Origin: Paenibacillus pini JCM 16418
GTDB lineage: Bacteria; Bacillota; Bacilli; Paenibacillales; Paenibacillaceae
DNA length: 64,000 nt
Assembly (NCBI RefSeq): GCF_000576305.1
Contig: NZ_BAVZ01000003.1
Location: 124,001 to 188,000, forward strand
Direction: 5' to 3'
In this document: one piece after another, positions 28,971-38,246 of the stretch
Position numbering within the stretch: position 1 is the stretch's first letter
Layout of the letters: each line of letters opens with the position of its first letter
Notes under the pieces: generated by a model
The model's database searches: none
What the model was told of the DNA's origin: nothing
Seen by the model: only the letters and a program-made list of their open reading frames with translations
Program-made: the position numbers and the translations under genes

Positions 28971-29396
28971 GTGCAAGGATATAATGTGCTTATGATTTAC
29001 AACAAAGATATGGACCGATTGTTAATGTGTAGGAGATTAAGAAATCCTTATAAAGGATTAAGTAATTTGGTCGGGGGAAAAATCGAAAATGGAGAATTAG
29101 GCATTGATGCTGCCTACAGAGAATTATTTGAGGAAACTAACATCACGCATGAGGATATTGTCTTAAATCACCTAATGGATTTTAAGTATTATTTACAAAA
29201 TTGCTATGTAGAGGTTTATGTCGGTAGATTAAAACGTGAAGTACATATTTCAGGGGATGAGAATGAACTATACTGGTCGGATTTGGATAAGGATTTCTTT
29301 GACATGTCAGTATACGCAGGTGAAGGAAATATTGGACATATGATTGAACAAGTGAAAATGAGTAGAGTCCTAGAAAATGATAATATAATTGCTTAG
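28971..29396 (+). CDS. Nudix hydrolase
   Basis: GTG start after aaagggggt; 141 residues. The Nudix box GKIENGELGIDAAYRELFEETNI matches Gx5Ex7REUxEExGU with one change at the last G (T-N). These enzymes hydrolyse nucleoside diphosphates linked to another moiety; YLMCRR-like N-terminal and DFKYYLQNCYVEVYVG segments resemble 8-oxo-dGTP diphosphatase-like members. Substrate not assignable. Confidence 0.87.
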   Translation: MQGYNVLMIYNKDMDRLLMCRRLRNPYKGLSNLVGGKIENGELGIDAAYRELFEETNITHEDIVLNHLMDFKYYLQNCYVEVYVGRLKREVHISGDENELYWSDLDKDFFDMSVYAGEGNIGHMIEQVKMSRVLENDNIIA

Positions 29397-29553
29397 GAAC
29401 GATAATTCGTATAAAAGCTAAGTTTTACTAACGAAACCACTCCAATTGTCATATGGTCAAACCGTACTTTGTGTTTAGATACACAACGGTGAACCTTACC
29501 ATAAGTGACGGCGAAAAGTTGAGTTGAAGGTTGAAGTTTTAATGCTAAATCTA

Positions 29554-30465
29554 TCAGGAATAGTTCTCCATCATTTGATATAAATAATTTCGAAAGTCTT
29601 CAACATAGGTTTTGGGCTCTACAACTTTTAGATGAGTGCCGAAGCTTGCTAAAAGTTGAAATCCCATACGATTTTGTGGGACATAAATGGTTGCTAATAA
29701 AAATCCAGAACTATGGTCTTCAATACTTCTTCGACCATACCTTTCGATGATTTGATCTTTTATGCTAGGCGATATCCAGGCCTTAATCGTGACGAATTCA
29801 GGTAGATAATTTGCTTCGTGTACTTGCTCTGACCAATCATCTCTAGGATGAAACGCGCGTTCATCCATAGTAATATGATCGATCCGAGATAACTTGAAAG
29901 TTCGATATCCCTGTCGATGTAAACAGAATCCTTTCAAGTACCAACTCGATTCGCTAAAATGCAGCTCATAGGGCTCGACCATTCTATTCGTTACAGCCCC
30001 GTCCTTATCTGTATAATCAAACGAAACCAGCCTCTTTTTTGAAATGGATTCTTGACATGTCTTTAAGGTTTCAAGAATCTCGGACCGACCTTCCCAATCA
30101 TAAAACGACAGTTGAATGGAACGATTTAGAGACAATGGACTAACCATTGCCTCTATTTTTTTTATCGTTCTTTCAACTTCTTCAGTACGGAGGATTTGTT
30201 CCAATCCGCCGAGCGCAGTTAATATATTCTGTAAATCGGAGCTGCTTATAAGGCGTTTATCAACCTTGTATTCATCCATTATGCCGTAGCCCCCTTTGAC
30301 CCCATTGACAGAGTAGATCGGGATGTTCGATAAGCTCAATGTTTCCATATCGCGAAGGATCGTTCTTTTGGAGACATTGAATAGTTGTGAGAATTCCGTT
30401 GTAGAAACAACCTCTTTTTTCAGCAATATCATGATAATCGAAATGAGTCTCTCCACTTTGTCCAT
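29554..30465 (-). CDS. WYL-domain transcriptional regulator (DeoR/YafY type)
   Basis: 303 residues. The N-terminal HTH_11 (VERLISIIMILLKKEVVSTTEFSQLFNVSKRTILRDMETL) precedes a GGYG turn, and a WYL ligand-binding domain (SSWYLKGFCLHRQGYRTFKLSRI) leads into a C-terminal WCX extension. Such proteins sense nucleic-acid-type or metabolite ligands. It is divergent from the epoxide hydrolase gene, with ~100 bases between the starts, and probably controls it. Confidence 0.87.
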   Translation of the reverse strand: MDKVERLISIIMILLKKEVVSTTEFSQLFNVSKRTILRDMETLSLSNIPIYSVNGVKGGYGIMDEYKVDKRLISSSDLQNILTALGGLEQILRTEEVERTIKKIEAMVSPLSLNRSIQLSFYDWEGRSEILETLKTCQESISKKRLVSFDYTDKDGAVTNRMVEPYELHFSESSWYLKGFCLHRQGYRTFKLSRIDHITMDERAFHPRDDWSEQVHEANYLPEFVTIKAWISPSIKDQIIERYGRRSIEDHSSGFLLATIYVPQNRMGFQLLASFGTHLKVVEPKTYVEDFRNYLYQMMENYS

Positions 30466-30564
30466 AATTGCCCTCTTTTTTTACATGATTTCAGAACGGT
30501 GACACCTAGATGTCACCTTTTATCCATTATACTACAAGTATCACAAGAAGGAGGTTTTAATTCA

Positions 30565-31506
30565 ATGTTTAATCCAACCGATTTTCCCAAGCCCACCCTT
30601 ATTTCAGCCAACGGTGTGGAACTCGAAGTGTTTGAAGCAGGCCGAGAAAACGCAGGAAAACCTATTGTACTCTGCCACGGCTGGCCAGAGCATGCCTTTT
30701 CTTGGCGCCATCAGATGGACGCACTTGCCGCAGCGGGCTACCATGTCATCGTCCCCAACCAGCGGGGTTACGGCAACTCATCCCGTCCGACCGAAGTAAC
30801 AGACTATGACATTGAACACTTGTCGGGTGATCTCATCGCGCTTCTCGATCACTATGGATACGAGGACGCTACCTTTGTCGGTCATGACTGGGGTGCATTC
30901 GTCGTTTGGGGACTGACCTTGTTGCATCCAAACCGCGTCAATAAAGTGATAAATCTGAGCTTGCCTTACCAAGAGCGCGGAGAAAAACCCTGGATCGAGT
31001 TCATGGAAGAAATAATTGGCGGCGATTTCTATTTCGTCCACTTCAATCGACAGCCAGGCGTCGCGGACGCCGTATTCGAAGACAATACATACAGGTTCCT
31101 TCGCAACCTGTACCGGAAGAACGAGCCTCTCAGAGCACCTGAGCCAGGTATGGCGTTGATCAATCTCGCCAGAGCAGAAACACCGCTCGGTGAGCCCGTA
31201 TTGAGCGAAAGCGAGCTGGCCGTTTACGTCTCCGCTTTTGAAACATCAGGGTTCACGGGCAGCATAAATTGGTACAGGAACCTTGACCGCAACTGGCGCT
31301 TATTGGCGAAAGTGAACCCAATCATCCAGCAGCCGACCCTCATGATCTACGGCGACCGGGATGTGGTTGCGAAGTCTGAAAACCTGACAAAGTTCGTGCC
31401 CAATGTGGAAGTGGTCAATCTGGATTGCGGTCATTGGATCCAGGAAGAAAAGCCGGAAGAAACAAACCAAGCGATTTTAAAATGGCTGAAACAATGGGAG
31501 ATGTAG
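30565..31506 (+). CDS. Alpha/beta hydrolase, epoxide hydrolase type
   Basis: ATG 30565 follows agaaggagg; 313 residues. The HGWPE oxyanion-hole motif is at 38-42, nucleophile Asp108 in VGHDWGAF, the acidic residue in MIYGDRDVV, and the base His in CGHWIQEE. Nucleophilic Asp and HGxP are typical of soluble epoxide hydrolases and haloalkane dehalogenases. Divergent from the WYL regulator. Its last codons overlap the start of the YdeI gene, and a second copy of its 3' end lies at 32299-32487. Confidence 0.88.
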   Translation: MFNPTDFPKPTLISANGVELEVFEAGRENAGKPIVLCHGWPEHAFSWRHQMDALAAAGYHVIVPNQRGYGNSSRPTEVTDYDIEHLSGDLIALLDHYGYEDATFVGHDWGAFVVWGLTLLHPNRVNKVINLSLPYQERGEKPWIEFMEEIIGGDFYFVHFNRQPGVADAVFEDNTYRFLRNLYRKNEPLRAPEPGMALINLARAETPLGEPVLSESELAVYVSAFETSGFTGSINWYRNLDRNWRLLAKVNPIIQQPTLMIYGDRDVVAKSENLTKFVPNVEVVNLDCGHWIQEEKPEETNQAILKWLKQWEM

Positions 31507-32072
31507 TTTTTTTCAACAACCAAGAAGAGTTTAACGATTGGTTAGAAGAACATCATGCTGAAGCTAGTGAAATTTGGGTGGGCTATTTTGGGATAAGTAC
31601 AGGGCGTGCAAGCCTTACTTGGTCTGCATCAGTAGATGCCGCTCTTTGTTTTGGATGGATTGACGGTATACGAAAAACCATTGATAAACAAAGCTATAAG
31701 ATTCGCTTTACTCCACGCAAAGTAAATAGTGTATGGAGTGCTGTGAACGTAAAGAAGGTAAAAGCACTAATACAGCTTGGAAAGATGAGACCAGAAGGAA
31801 TGCACGTCTTTAACAACAGAACCGATGCACAAGGCTATTCCTCTGAACAAAGAAACGTGGAACTTGCCAAAGAATATGAAGAACAAATCAAGGCAAATCA
31901 AACAGCCTGGCTATTCTTCACTAATTTATCACCATCCTATAAAAGAGATTCTATCTGGTGGGTAATGAGCGCCAAGAAAGAAGAAACACGATTAAGAAGG
32001 CTTGGAATATTGATCGCTTCATCTGAAGAAGGGCTAAAATTTCAACATTGCAAAAAATATATTACAGAATAA
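31482..32072 (+). CDS. YdeI/OmpD-associated family protein
   Basis: ATG 31482 lies inside the hydrolase 3' end; ATG 31494 is an alternative. The body (VVFFNNQEEFNDWLEEHHAEASEIWVGYF, LTWSASVDAALCFGWIDGIRKTID, RFTPRKVNSVWSAVNVKKVKALI) is the typical YdeI fold, ~195 residues. Function is poorly known; members occur in peptide or bacteriocin stress contexts. The overlap with the hydrolase and the stray hydrolase end downstream suggest this gene was inserted between two hydrolase paralogues. Confidence 0.82.
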   Translation: MAETMGDVVFFNNQEEFNDWLEEHHAEASEIWVGYFGISTGRASLTWSASVDAALCFGWIDGIRKTIDKQSYKIRFTPRKVNSVWSAVNVKKVKALIQLGKMRPEGMHVFNNRTDAQGYSSEQRNVELAKEYEEQIKANQTAWLFFTNLSPSYKRDSIWWVMSAKKEETRLRRLGILIASSEEGLKFQHCKKYITE

Positions 32073-32298
32073 GGAAATATAAATAACAAAAGAATCGTTA
32101 AAAGGATTTTTGGTACTGCATAAATCTGGGTCTATTGTTTCCCTGATCTTTAGGAGAGAGGAGCTACTGTATTTCTCAATCAATTAGGGTTTAATTCTCA
32201 TCAAAAGTCAGAACGTTTTAAATGCGAGGCATAAATCAAATCGCTAAATGAAGAAGGGATGAAACAGCTCATCCAAAATCGCAACCCCCTTCATTTTT

Positions 32299-32487
32299 AT
32301 GGTACAGCCGACCCTCATGATCTATGGTGACCGGGATACGGTCCAGAGGTCTGAAAACCTGACAAAGTTCGTGCCTAATGCGGAAGTGGTCAATCTGGAT
32401 TGCGGTCATTGGATCCAGCAAGAAAAGCCGGAAGAAACAAACCAAGCGATTTTGAGATGGCTGGAAGAGCAGAATGATGCTGAATAG
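32299..32487 (+). pseudogene. Orphan 3' end of an epoxide-hydrolase-like gene
   Basis: About 62 codons nearly identical to the C-terminus of the gene at 30565 (QPTLMIYGDRDTV, NLTKFVPNAEVVNLDCGHWIQ), ending in a longer natural tail LEEQNDAE. The rest of the gene is missing. Confidence 0.8.
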
Positions 32488-32590
32488 AGTCGCTTAGCAA
32501 GCAAAACTTAGAAAAACAATAAGGACACCCAAACAGGCAATGTCATTAAGTTAAGCTCAAAGGTAAGAACGGGAATAAAAATGGAATTCA

Positions 32591-32627
32591 AAACGGCATG
32601 GGAAAGCCCCGTGCCGTTTGTTTTTTA
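32591..32627 (+). terminator. Terminator after hydrolase remnant
   Basis: aaacggca / tgccgttt stem with GC core and a following T-run. Confidence 0.75.
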
Positions 32628-32629
32628 CT

Positions 32630-33493
32630 TCACGCAAGGAAAAGGCGTATAACTAACAAAGCAGAAATACTGCAATAATTGAACAGGCGGAGAGAAAAGC
32701 ATCGCTCTATGTTCTGTTCCAATCCAGTAAGATGCTCTTGGTACTGAAGAATGAGGGTAATAAGGACTTTCAAATTCATTAAGTGGCTTGCATACATGGT
32801 TTGCTGAAATGGGTTTTGTTTTGCCGCAACTAGCAGCCGTTGCACCCGTTGGTTAATCCAGTCCTCTGAACGCCCCCGTTTTGAAGAAAGCAGTTCTTTC
32901 ATCTTAGATTTGAGTGTGTTTTCATCCGTCTGTAATACTGAATATGAGGTTGGGAATTCACTTAAAAACTGTAATGAAATACCGGAATACATAGCTCCAA
33001 AGACACCTTTGTAAGCAGGGAAAACCTGATCTAAAACAGCTTGGAATTGTAGTTTAGTTTGTGAAAGAGACTCATATTGTCTTGTAAGATAGCGCAGATT
33101 GAGAAGTTGCACACCTCTTTTCTTAAACGGTTCAAATTCTTCTTTGTAGTACAGCTCTCCCAATAGGTAAGCGTCAGCAGCATCCGTCTTTACTTTACGA
33201 AGTTGAGACTTCCTAAGCCGATTTGAGATGAGCGGATTAATAACAATATAAATATAATGATGTTCCTCTAGGAACTGAACAACGGGACTTTGATAATGAC
33301 CGGTTGCTTCTAGAATAAGCAAAGGACGTTGTTGAGATGCAAATTCAACTTCTGTTAAAACTTGAAGGAAATTTGCTAAACCATCTCGAGTGTGCTCGAA
33401 GTGGAATATCCCTTGGAATGGCTTTCCGCGCTCTAGAAAGGCTTGTCCATGGCTTTCTTCTTTAGAAATATCTAGACCGATAACTGGATTCAT
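32630..33493 (-). pseudogene. Truncated IS110 family transposase (second copy)
   Basis: ATG 33493 starts MNPVIGLDISKEESHG as in the full copy. About 255 residues are highly similar, after which (at QNIE) the sequence runs into unrelated DNA. The C-terminal Tnp_20 domain with the catalytic Ser is therefore missing. A 12-base deletion removes KMCV-like residues after YESLS. It keeps INQRVQRLLVAAKQ, which is likely the ancestral form of the segment altered in the other copy. Confidence 0.85.
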
Positions 33494-33750
33494 TTCATCT
33501 CCCCTTGTAAGTGTAGATTCACCGGCATCCCCTAAGGTTGATCTTCTTGTCGCTCCATAGCATCGCTTGTTATACGGGATCTTACGTCCCAACCAGCCTC
33601 AATCATGGTCATGACAAGTAGGGGTGAACATTATAGCTCTCGGGATCAAGTCCCACGGGCAGGTACGTTCGACCAGGCTACTTTAATCCTCTATGCAAAT
33701 GAAAAAAGGATCAACCAGAAAGAACTGGTTGATCTCATAATACGAACGGG
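33494..33750 (-). mobile_element. Non-coding left end of the truncated IS110 copy (putative bridge RNA region)
   Basis: Matches 27393-27640 closely, including the gatcaaccag/ctggttgatc hairpin. It ends against acgggcaggagagttgaa, again the right half of a family A repeat. Confidence 0.65.
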
Positions 33751-33807
33751 CAGGAGAGTTGAAGATCAAACGCGGGGAACCGTACCATAAATGACAGGTC
33801 ATCATTA

Positions 33808-33880
33808 AGCTAACGGAACACGTTAGTTGAATAATATCTGAACGAGGCTGTCGATATGAACCGGCAGCCTCGTTGCGGAA
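33808..33880. repeat. Dispersed repeat family A, left end plus hairpin
   Basis: gctaacggaacacgttagtt followed by the hairpin aacgaggctg(t)c...g(g)cagcctcgtt (33841-33873). Confidence 0.65.
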
Positions 33881-33970
33881 GAATACTTTTTCAACTGCGG
33901 AGAACCTTATCACAAATGAATTCTAAGCTATATTATCGTTTATAACTGTAGGGATCCTATCATTTGCTTT

Positions 33971-34241
33971 TTAGTAAGCAATCGCATGTAGTTGATTGCC
34001 GTTCGGGTCAGTGAAATCAAACCATCTCATGAAATCATCGTGTTTTCCAGTAATCTCTGTTACTTCAATACAGTTGGATTTAAAAATTGCATGGGTTTGT
34101 TCAAGCTGAGTTTTTCCTGCAAGTTGAAAAAATGGACGAATAGCAGTTATTGAAGTTTCTTTAGAACTGCGAAGGTCTATGGATTCTTTGCCTTTTGAAA
34201 AAAAGATTGGTAACTCAACCTTTTCATCTTCGGGAGTTGTT
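33971..34241 (-). pseudogene. VOC (glyoxalase-like) protein, C-terminal remnant
   Basis: An open minus-strand frame without a start reads PEDEKVELPIFFSKGKESI ... FFQLAGKTQLEQTHAIFKS ... MRWFDFTDPNGNQLHAIAY, the typical C-terminal half of VOC superfamily proteins. The 5' part is replaced at ~34242 by plus-strand beta-clamp-like sequence. Confidence 0.65.
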
Positions 34242-34691
34242 TCTGATCGCGATGAATATTGATCAAGCTGTCATTCAATCCTTGGATGTAGAAAACACGA
34301 ATATGGTGGATGGAGAATTTCTTTTCCAGTACGTGAAGGTATTGATTTGGTTCGCAAGCTGCCAAAGGGTAAATTGACTTTCACTCAAAAAGATTCGCTA
34401 GTTTATATCTCATATGGAAGTAGGGGGCAGGCGAATCTTATGATACTGAGTGCAGAGGAATACCCGGAGCTTCCAGCCATAAATCCTACAGAAGTCTATC
34501 AAGTTCCTTCAGATATACTTCGGAAAGGAGCACTGGCTTCACGTTTTGCAGCGGTTGATGAAAAGACTCCTAATCTCGCCGGGGTTCATATTTGTAATCA
34601 AGGTGGAAAGATCGCCTTTAGTGGGACAGAACGCCATCGAATCTATAATTATGTATCGAGTATGAACCCGGACTCAACTTTAAGCATATAG
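34242..34691 (+). pseudogene. DNA polymerase III beta-clamp (DnaN-like) fragment
   Basis: Two frames join near 34325. The first reads DQAVIQSLDVENTNMVDGEF. The second reads PVREGIDLVRKLPKGKLTF, AEEYPELPAINPTEVYQVPSDILRKGALASRFAAVDEKTPNLAGVHI and FSGTERHRIYNY. These follow the order of the end of domain 1 and start of domain 2 of a beta sliding clamp (RKLP, FPELP, FAVS-x-RPxLxGV, ATDxHRL). Both ends are missing, so it is a fragment, diverged from a housekeeping DnaN and possibly from a phage or plasmid. Confidence 0.6.
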
Positions 34692-34710
34692 TTGAATCGA
34701 TCCGTGGTTG

Positions 34711-34790
34711 TCGAGGGACAAGAACATGTTCCCTTTGAAAGTCGCTATTAGCGGCTTTTTTTGTTTTAACGGTACAAGTTCTTGTCCCGA
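34711..34790. repeat. Dispersed repeat family B, complete copy with hairpin
   Basis: gagggacaagaacatgttcc, hairpin gtcgctattagcggc plus seven T (34741-34762), then the inverted ggtacaagttcttgtcccga. Confidence 0.7.
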
Positions 34791-34937
34791 GGATGGAAGC
34801 CTTTCCTCTAGTAATAATTTAAAGGAACGGAGTAATTACCGATCCTTTTGTCTTATCTTTATTTTGTTAATATATGGTATGATTATCAAATGAAAATGTA
34901 TGATTAATTGTAGATTATGATAACTGGGGGTTCGTAA

Positions 34938-35993
34938 TTGATACGTGATACAATCATCAATATACTAGTTGAAACTAAGAATAAATTCACAATAAATGAG
35001 CTTGAAGATAAAGTTATGCAAAAGTTTAGCAGCTTAGATAAGTATGATAGGGCTGGTGGATACCTAGGTTTTTATCAGATAGTTCAAAGTCTTCATGAGG
35101 AAGGCGAGATTATACCTCTCAAGGCAAACGAAGAAAGCAGCAAGGTACCTAGTTTGCCTCTAAAGTGGAAGAAACGAACTAACGAGGTCAGCCAATCGTG
35201 GAGCGATTTACAATTTGTCAGAGCTGAAGCGGGAAACTTGAACGTCGCATTCTATAAACGACACCCTGAGATGCAGACAGAGTTGGAATGGGGTCGAATT
35301 GAAACTGTACTTCAGTTTTTACCAACTCGAGATTCGAGAATATACATATCTAAAGAAGAACGGTCTTATGAACTATTCGGCCAGGAAAAGTGGTTAGATA
35401 AAAAGGAAGACGGGGATAGGTTTCTAAAGCGTATCGGCATTACACTAGAAGACTTTCGTGCTAAGTCCTACGGGGAACCATTTGTCTTTTGGCAAAACCC
35501 CCTATCTAATTCAAGCAAACAAGCGCTGATTGTCGAGAATTTATCCGCTTTTCATACGATAAAGAGAGCGTTAATCACCTTTAATCATATCTATAACCTG
35601 CAGGTAGATGTTTTAATCTACGGTGAGGGATACCATATAATGCGAAGTTTTCCCTTTATCGATGAAGTTGGAGCTCCGGAGAAGATCTATTATGCTGGAG
35701 ACTTGGATCCACACGGGCTCTCCATATTAATAGATCTGTGTAAGAATTATCCGGAATACCCGCTTCTGCCTGCTGAAAACTTATATCGTGCAATGATACG
35801 TAATCATTCCCAAACAACACCGGCCAATGGTGAGTTTTTAACTACTGTACTTCAGGACTTCCTTTCGAGGCTTAAGACAGATGAAGAAACCACTAGAGCA
35901 ATAAAGGATTTATGGGATTGTAAAAGACGAATACCGCAAGAAGCAGTGAATTTTGAAACGATTAGCAAGGAGTGCAACGATGGCTATATATGA
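34938..35993 (+). CDS. jetD: Wadjet anti-plasmid system nuclease subunit JetD
   Basis: TTG start after ctggggg; 351 residues. The C-terminal half is the TOPRIM-like (Spo11/Topo VI-A-like) nuclease domain: Glu200 in ALIVENLSAFHTI and Asp255/Asp257 in YYAGDLDPHGLSI are the metal-binding residues, and a late QEAVNFE motif is present. In Wadjet, JetD cleaves circular DNA after the JetABC SMC motor has extruded it. It is first in the operon here; in type I systems jetD is last, so this is probably a type II or III arrangement. Overlaps jetA by 14 bases. Confidence 0.88.
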   Translation: MIRDTIINILVETKNKFTINELEDKVMQKFSSLDKYDRAGGYLGFYQIVQSLHEEGEIIPLKANEESSKVPSLPLKWKKRTNEVSQSWSDLQFVRAEAGNLNVAFYKRHPEMQTELEWGRIETVLQFLPTRDSRIYISKEERSYELFGQEKWLDKKEDGDRFLKRIGITLEDFRAKSYGEPFVFWQNPLSNSSKQALIVENLSAFHTIKRALITFNHIYNLQVDVLIYGEGYHIMRSFPFIDEVGAPEKIYYAGDLDPHGLSILIDLCKNYPEYPLLPAENLYRAMIRNHSQTTPANGEFLTTVLQDFLSRLKTDEETTRAIKDLWDCKRRIPQEAVNFETISKECNDGYI

Positions 35994-37491
35994 GGAAATT
36001 TTTGAACGATACCACGAACGAAAGAAGACATTAAATCCATGTTTCCAATTTGGGACCGGGATTCAAATACCGACCGAATATTCCAAGGTGTATAAAGATA
36101 TTCTTTTCTTAATGCTCCTTGAAATCTTTTATCGCGAACTACGAGATAACCCAGAGCGTACCGATCGTGCTTTGAAGGAGATTGCTGAAGAGATCATGAT
36201 TAAGGTTGGTGTTCAAGCCAATACGGATTTTATTGAGCGCTTAGCTATAGCTCTTCTTTCCACGGGGACAGGTCAGTATCGTGAGGCATTTATATCATCG
36301 TACTACAACGAATCTACTTCATCATTTGAGGAAGAGCGCTTCTTATATTTGACGGAAGACACTGAGGCCATGCTACGCTCCAAGTCTGATGCTCAGATCT
36401 GGAAGCTATCTGAATCTGGTCAAAAACTAGTTTTTTTGAGTCTTGAAATGGCTGATGAGTTCGGCATTGAAATTCAGCAGTTATATACGTTGTCCTTCAT
36501 CCGAAAGGGTAATTTTCAGAAGGCTCTTGGTAACCTGGATCACGTGAAAGCTGCGGTCCGGGCTAAAGCAACGCAGGAAAGAGATTATGCCAAGCGGATG
36601 AGAAGAGATCCGAGATCGATCTTTTCAAAAGAGAGAGAGCACATTGAACGTCGCAAAAGCCTGCAGGAGCAATTTCAGGAACAGAAAAAGCTCTTCTATG
36701 AAATGGACAACATTTTACATGAGAAGCTTAAAGAAATGACGGATCCTAAAGTTATCCGGGATATTGAATATTTAAAAGAGAAGGTCGATGAGTGTGTAGG
36801 CGAACATTCAAAGTTAACTGAACTTGTAGTTCAGAACTATTCGCAAGAAATTGCTCTGCAAAGAGAAATTGAACGGCTACTCAATTACAATCGATCTTTT
36901 GTAAAAGACATATGGGAGAAACATATATACTCTGAAGGTTTTATTTTTGAAGACGGCTTTGAATGTATACTAGAACCGTTTTTCTCTCCGAAGCAAGAAT
37001 TCATCTATCCCCTTAGCTGGGTGTGGGATGAACATCATGTTGGCGAAATAGATAGCGAAGTTGCTGCTTCGGCGGAGGAACCCAATGATATTCCGGAAAT
37101 AAAAAACGCAAAAAGAGTTCCAATAGATTGGGATTCTATTGCAAACTTATGGACACCGGTTTTTAAGGCGGCGTTAGAGGATCCACAAAAAACCTGTGCA
37201 CTTCGTGAATGTCATATAGGGGAGTGGACACTCGATGCTTTAGAGATGTGGATGAAATTCCGGGATGGCGATTTTGAATTAAAATCATCCCTGTCACCAT
37301 CTCGCAAGTATGATGACGATCGGGCCGTCCTACTACAAGAAGTCGTAAAGCGTGATCCCGGAATGATAGAAATGACGAATCAATATAAGATCAGAGTTAG
37401 TACCGATGGTGGAGAACAGATCCAAAATGAATTGGTAAGTATTACACCTTTTACTCTAACACTGATTCCTAAAGAATATAACGGAGGCTAG
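35980..37491 (+). CDS. jetA: Wadjet protein JetA (kleisin subunit)
   Basis: ATG 35980 lies nine bases after aaggag; 503 residues. The N-terminus (FERYHERKKTLNPCFQFGTGIQIPTEYSKVYKDILFLMLLEIFYREL) and the middle coiled-coil (~195-300) match the JetA/DUF5716-type kleisin of non-type-I Wadjet. It bridges the SMC heads of JetC and recruits JetB. Translationally coupled to jetD by overlap; jetB follows 2 bases after its stop. Confidence 0.85.
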   Translation: MAIYEEIFERYHERKKTLNPCFQFGTGIQIPTEYSKVYKDILFLMLLEIFYRELRDNPERTDRALKEIAEEIMIKVGVQANTDFIERLAIALLSTGTGQYREAFISSYYNESTSSFEEERFLYLTEDTEAMLRSKSDAQIWKLSESGQKLVFLSLEMADEFGIEIQQLYTLSFIRKGNFQKALGNLDHVKAAVRAKATQERDYAKRMRRDPRSIFSKEREHIERRKSLQEQFQEQKKLFYEMDNILHEKLKEMTDPKVIRDIEYLKEKVDECVGEHSKLTELVVQNYSQEIALQREIERLLNYNRSFVKDIWEKHIYSEGFIFEDGFECILEPFFSPKQEFIYPLSWVWDEHHVGEIDSEVAASAEEPNDIPEIKNAKRVPIDWDSIANLWTPVFKAALEDPQKTCALRECHIGEWTLDALEMWMKFRDGDFELKSSLSPSRKYDDDRAVLLQEVVKRDPGMIEMTNQYKIRVSTDGGEQIQNELVSITPFTLTLIPKEYNGG

Positions 37492-37493
37492 GC

Positions 37494-38246
37494 ATGTACG
37501 ATATTAGTCAGATCCATGAAGCACATAGTATATTTTTGCATTTGCTGCAACACAAAGTGGTTAAGAAGGGCGATACAGCAATAGAGAATTATTTTCACGA
37601 TATGAACATTCAGCAACTCGTAAAACGTTTTGCAGATACCTCCAGCACGCAGGTGCTTGTCGGCAACATGAATGTCCACTTAGTAACAAAACCGAAAGGC
37701 TCTTTTTTCGCTACAAACTTTACTCAGATGAAAGACCAGATGAAAGAGCGGAAAAGCGATGGTAGAGTTGAAACAAGGCTTGAGCTCTACATGATTCATT
37801 TAGTCATCATGGTGTATTTAAGCGAAGTGGATGGCGAGAGTACTAAAGGGTCGCATATCGATTTGTATGGCGGCATTCGATACCTCGAATTAACGACCCG
37901 CGTGACAGAAGTTCTTGAATTTTGGAATAAGCTTCTAGAGAATGATCCTGAGTTTGGAAAAAGACAAAAAATTGCGATGACCCAATTGTTTAATTTATGG
38001 GATACAACAAAACTGCAGCCAGATGAAGATGAGCAACTGCGACCAAACGTCAAGACGAAATTTGGTATCGTACATATGGCCATGCGACTTCTTGAGCAGG
38101 AAAAGCTGGTGAAAATTACGGATCAGCGAGTAACTTCATTAGAGGCATTACATGAAAGAGTGGAGCTTCTATATCATAGTGAGCAGCGTTATCAGGAATG
38201 GAAACGATTAATCGATGCTGCAACAGAACGAGGTGACAGGGAATGA
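37494..38246 (+). CDS. jetB: Wadjet protein JetB (KITE-like subunit)
   Basis: 250 residues. It begins MYDISQIHEAHSIFLHLLQHKVVKKGD and contains a winged-helix-rich middle (FGIVHMAMRLLEQEKLVKI), as in JetB/DUF6063-type proteins. The KITE dimer binds the JetA kleisin. The start is ATG after ggaggctagg; the stop overlaps the jetC start by 4 bases (ATGA). Confidence 0.82.
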   Translation: MYDISQIHEAHSIFLHLLQHKVVKKGDTAIENYFHDMNIQQLVKRFADTSSTQVLVGNMNVHLVTKPKGSFFATNFTQMKDQMKERKSDGRVETRLELYMIHLVIMVYLSEVDGESTKGSHIDLYGGIRYLELTTRVTEVLEFWNKLLENDPEFGKRQKIAMTQLFNLWDTTKLQPDEDEQLRPNVKTKFGIVHMAMRLLEQEKLVKITDQRVTSLEALHERVELLYHSEQRYQEWKRLIDAATERGDRE

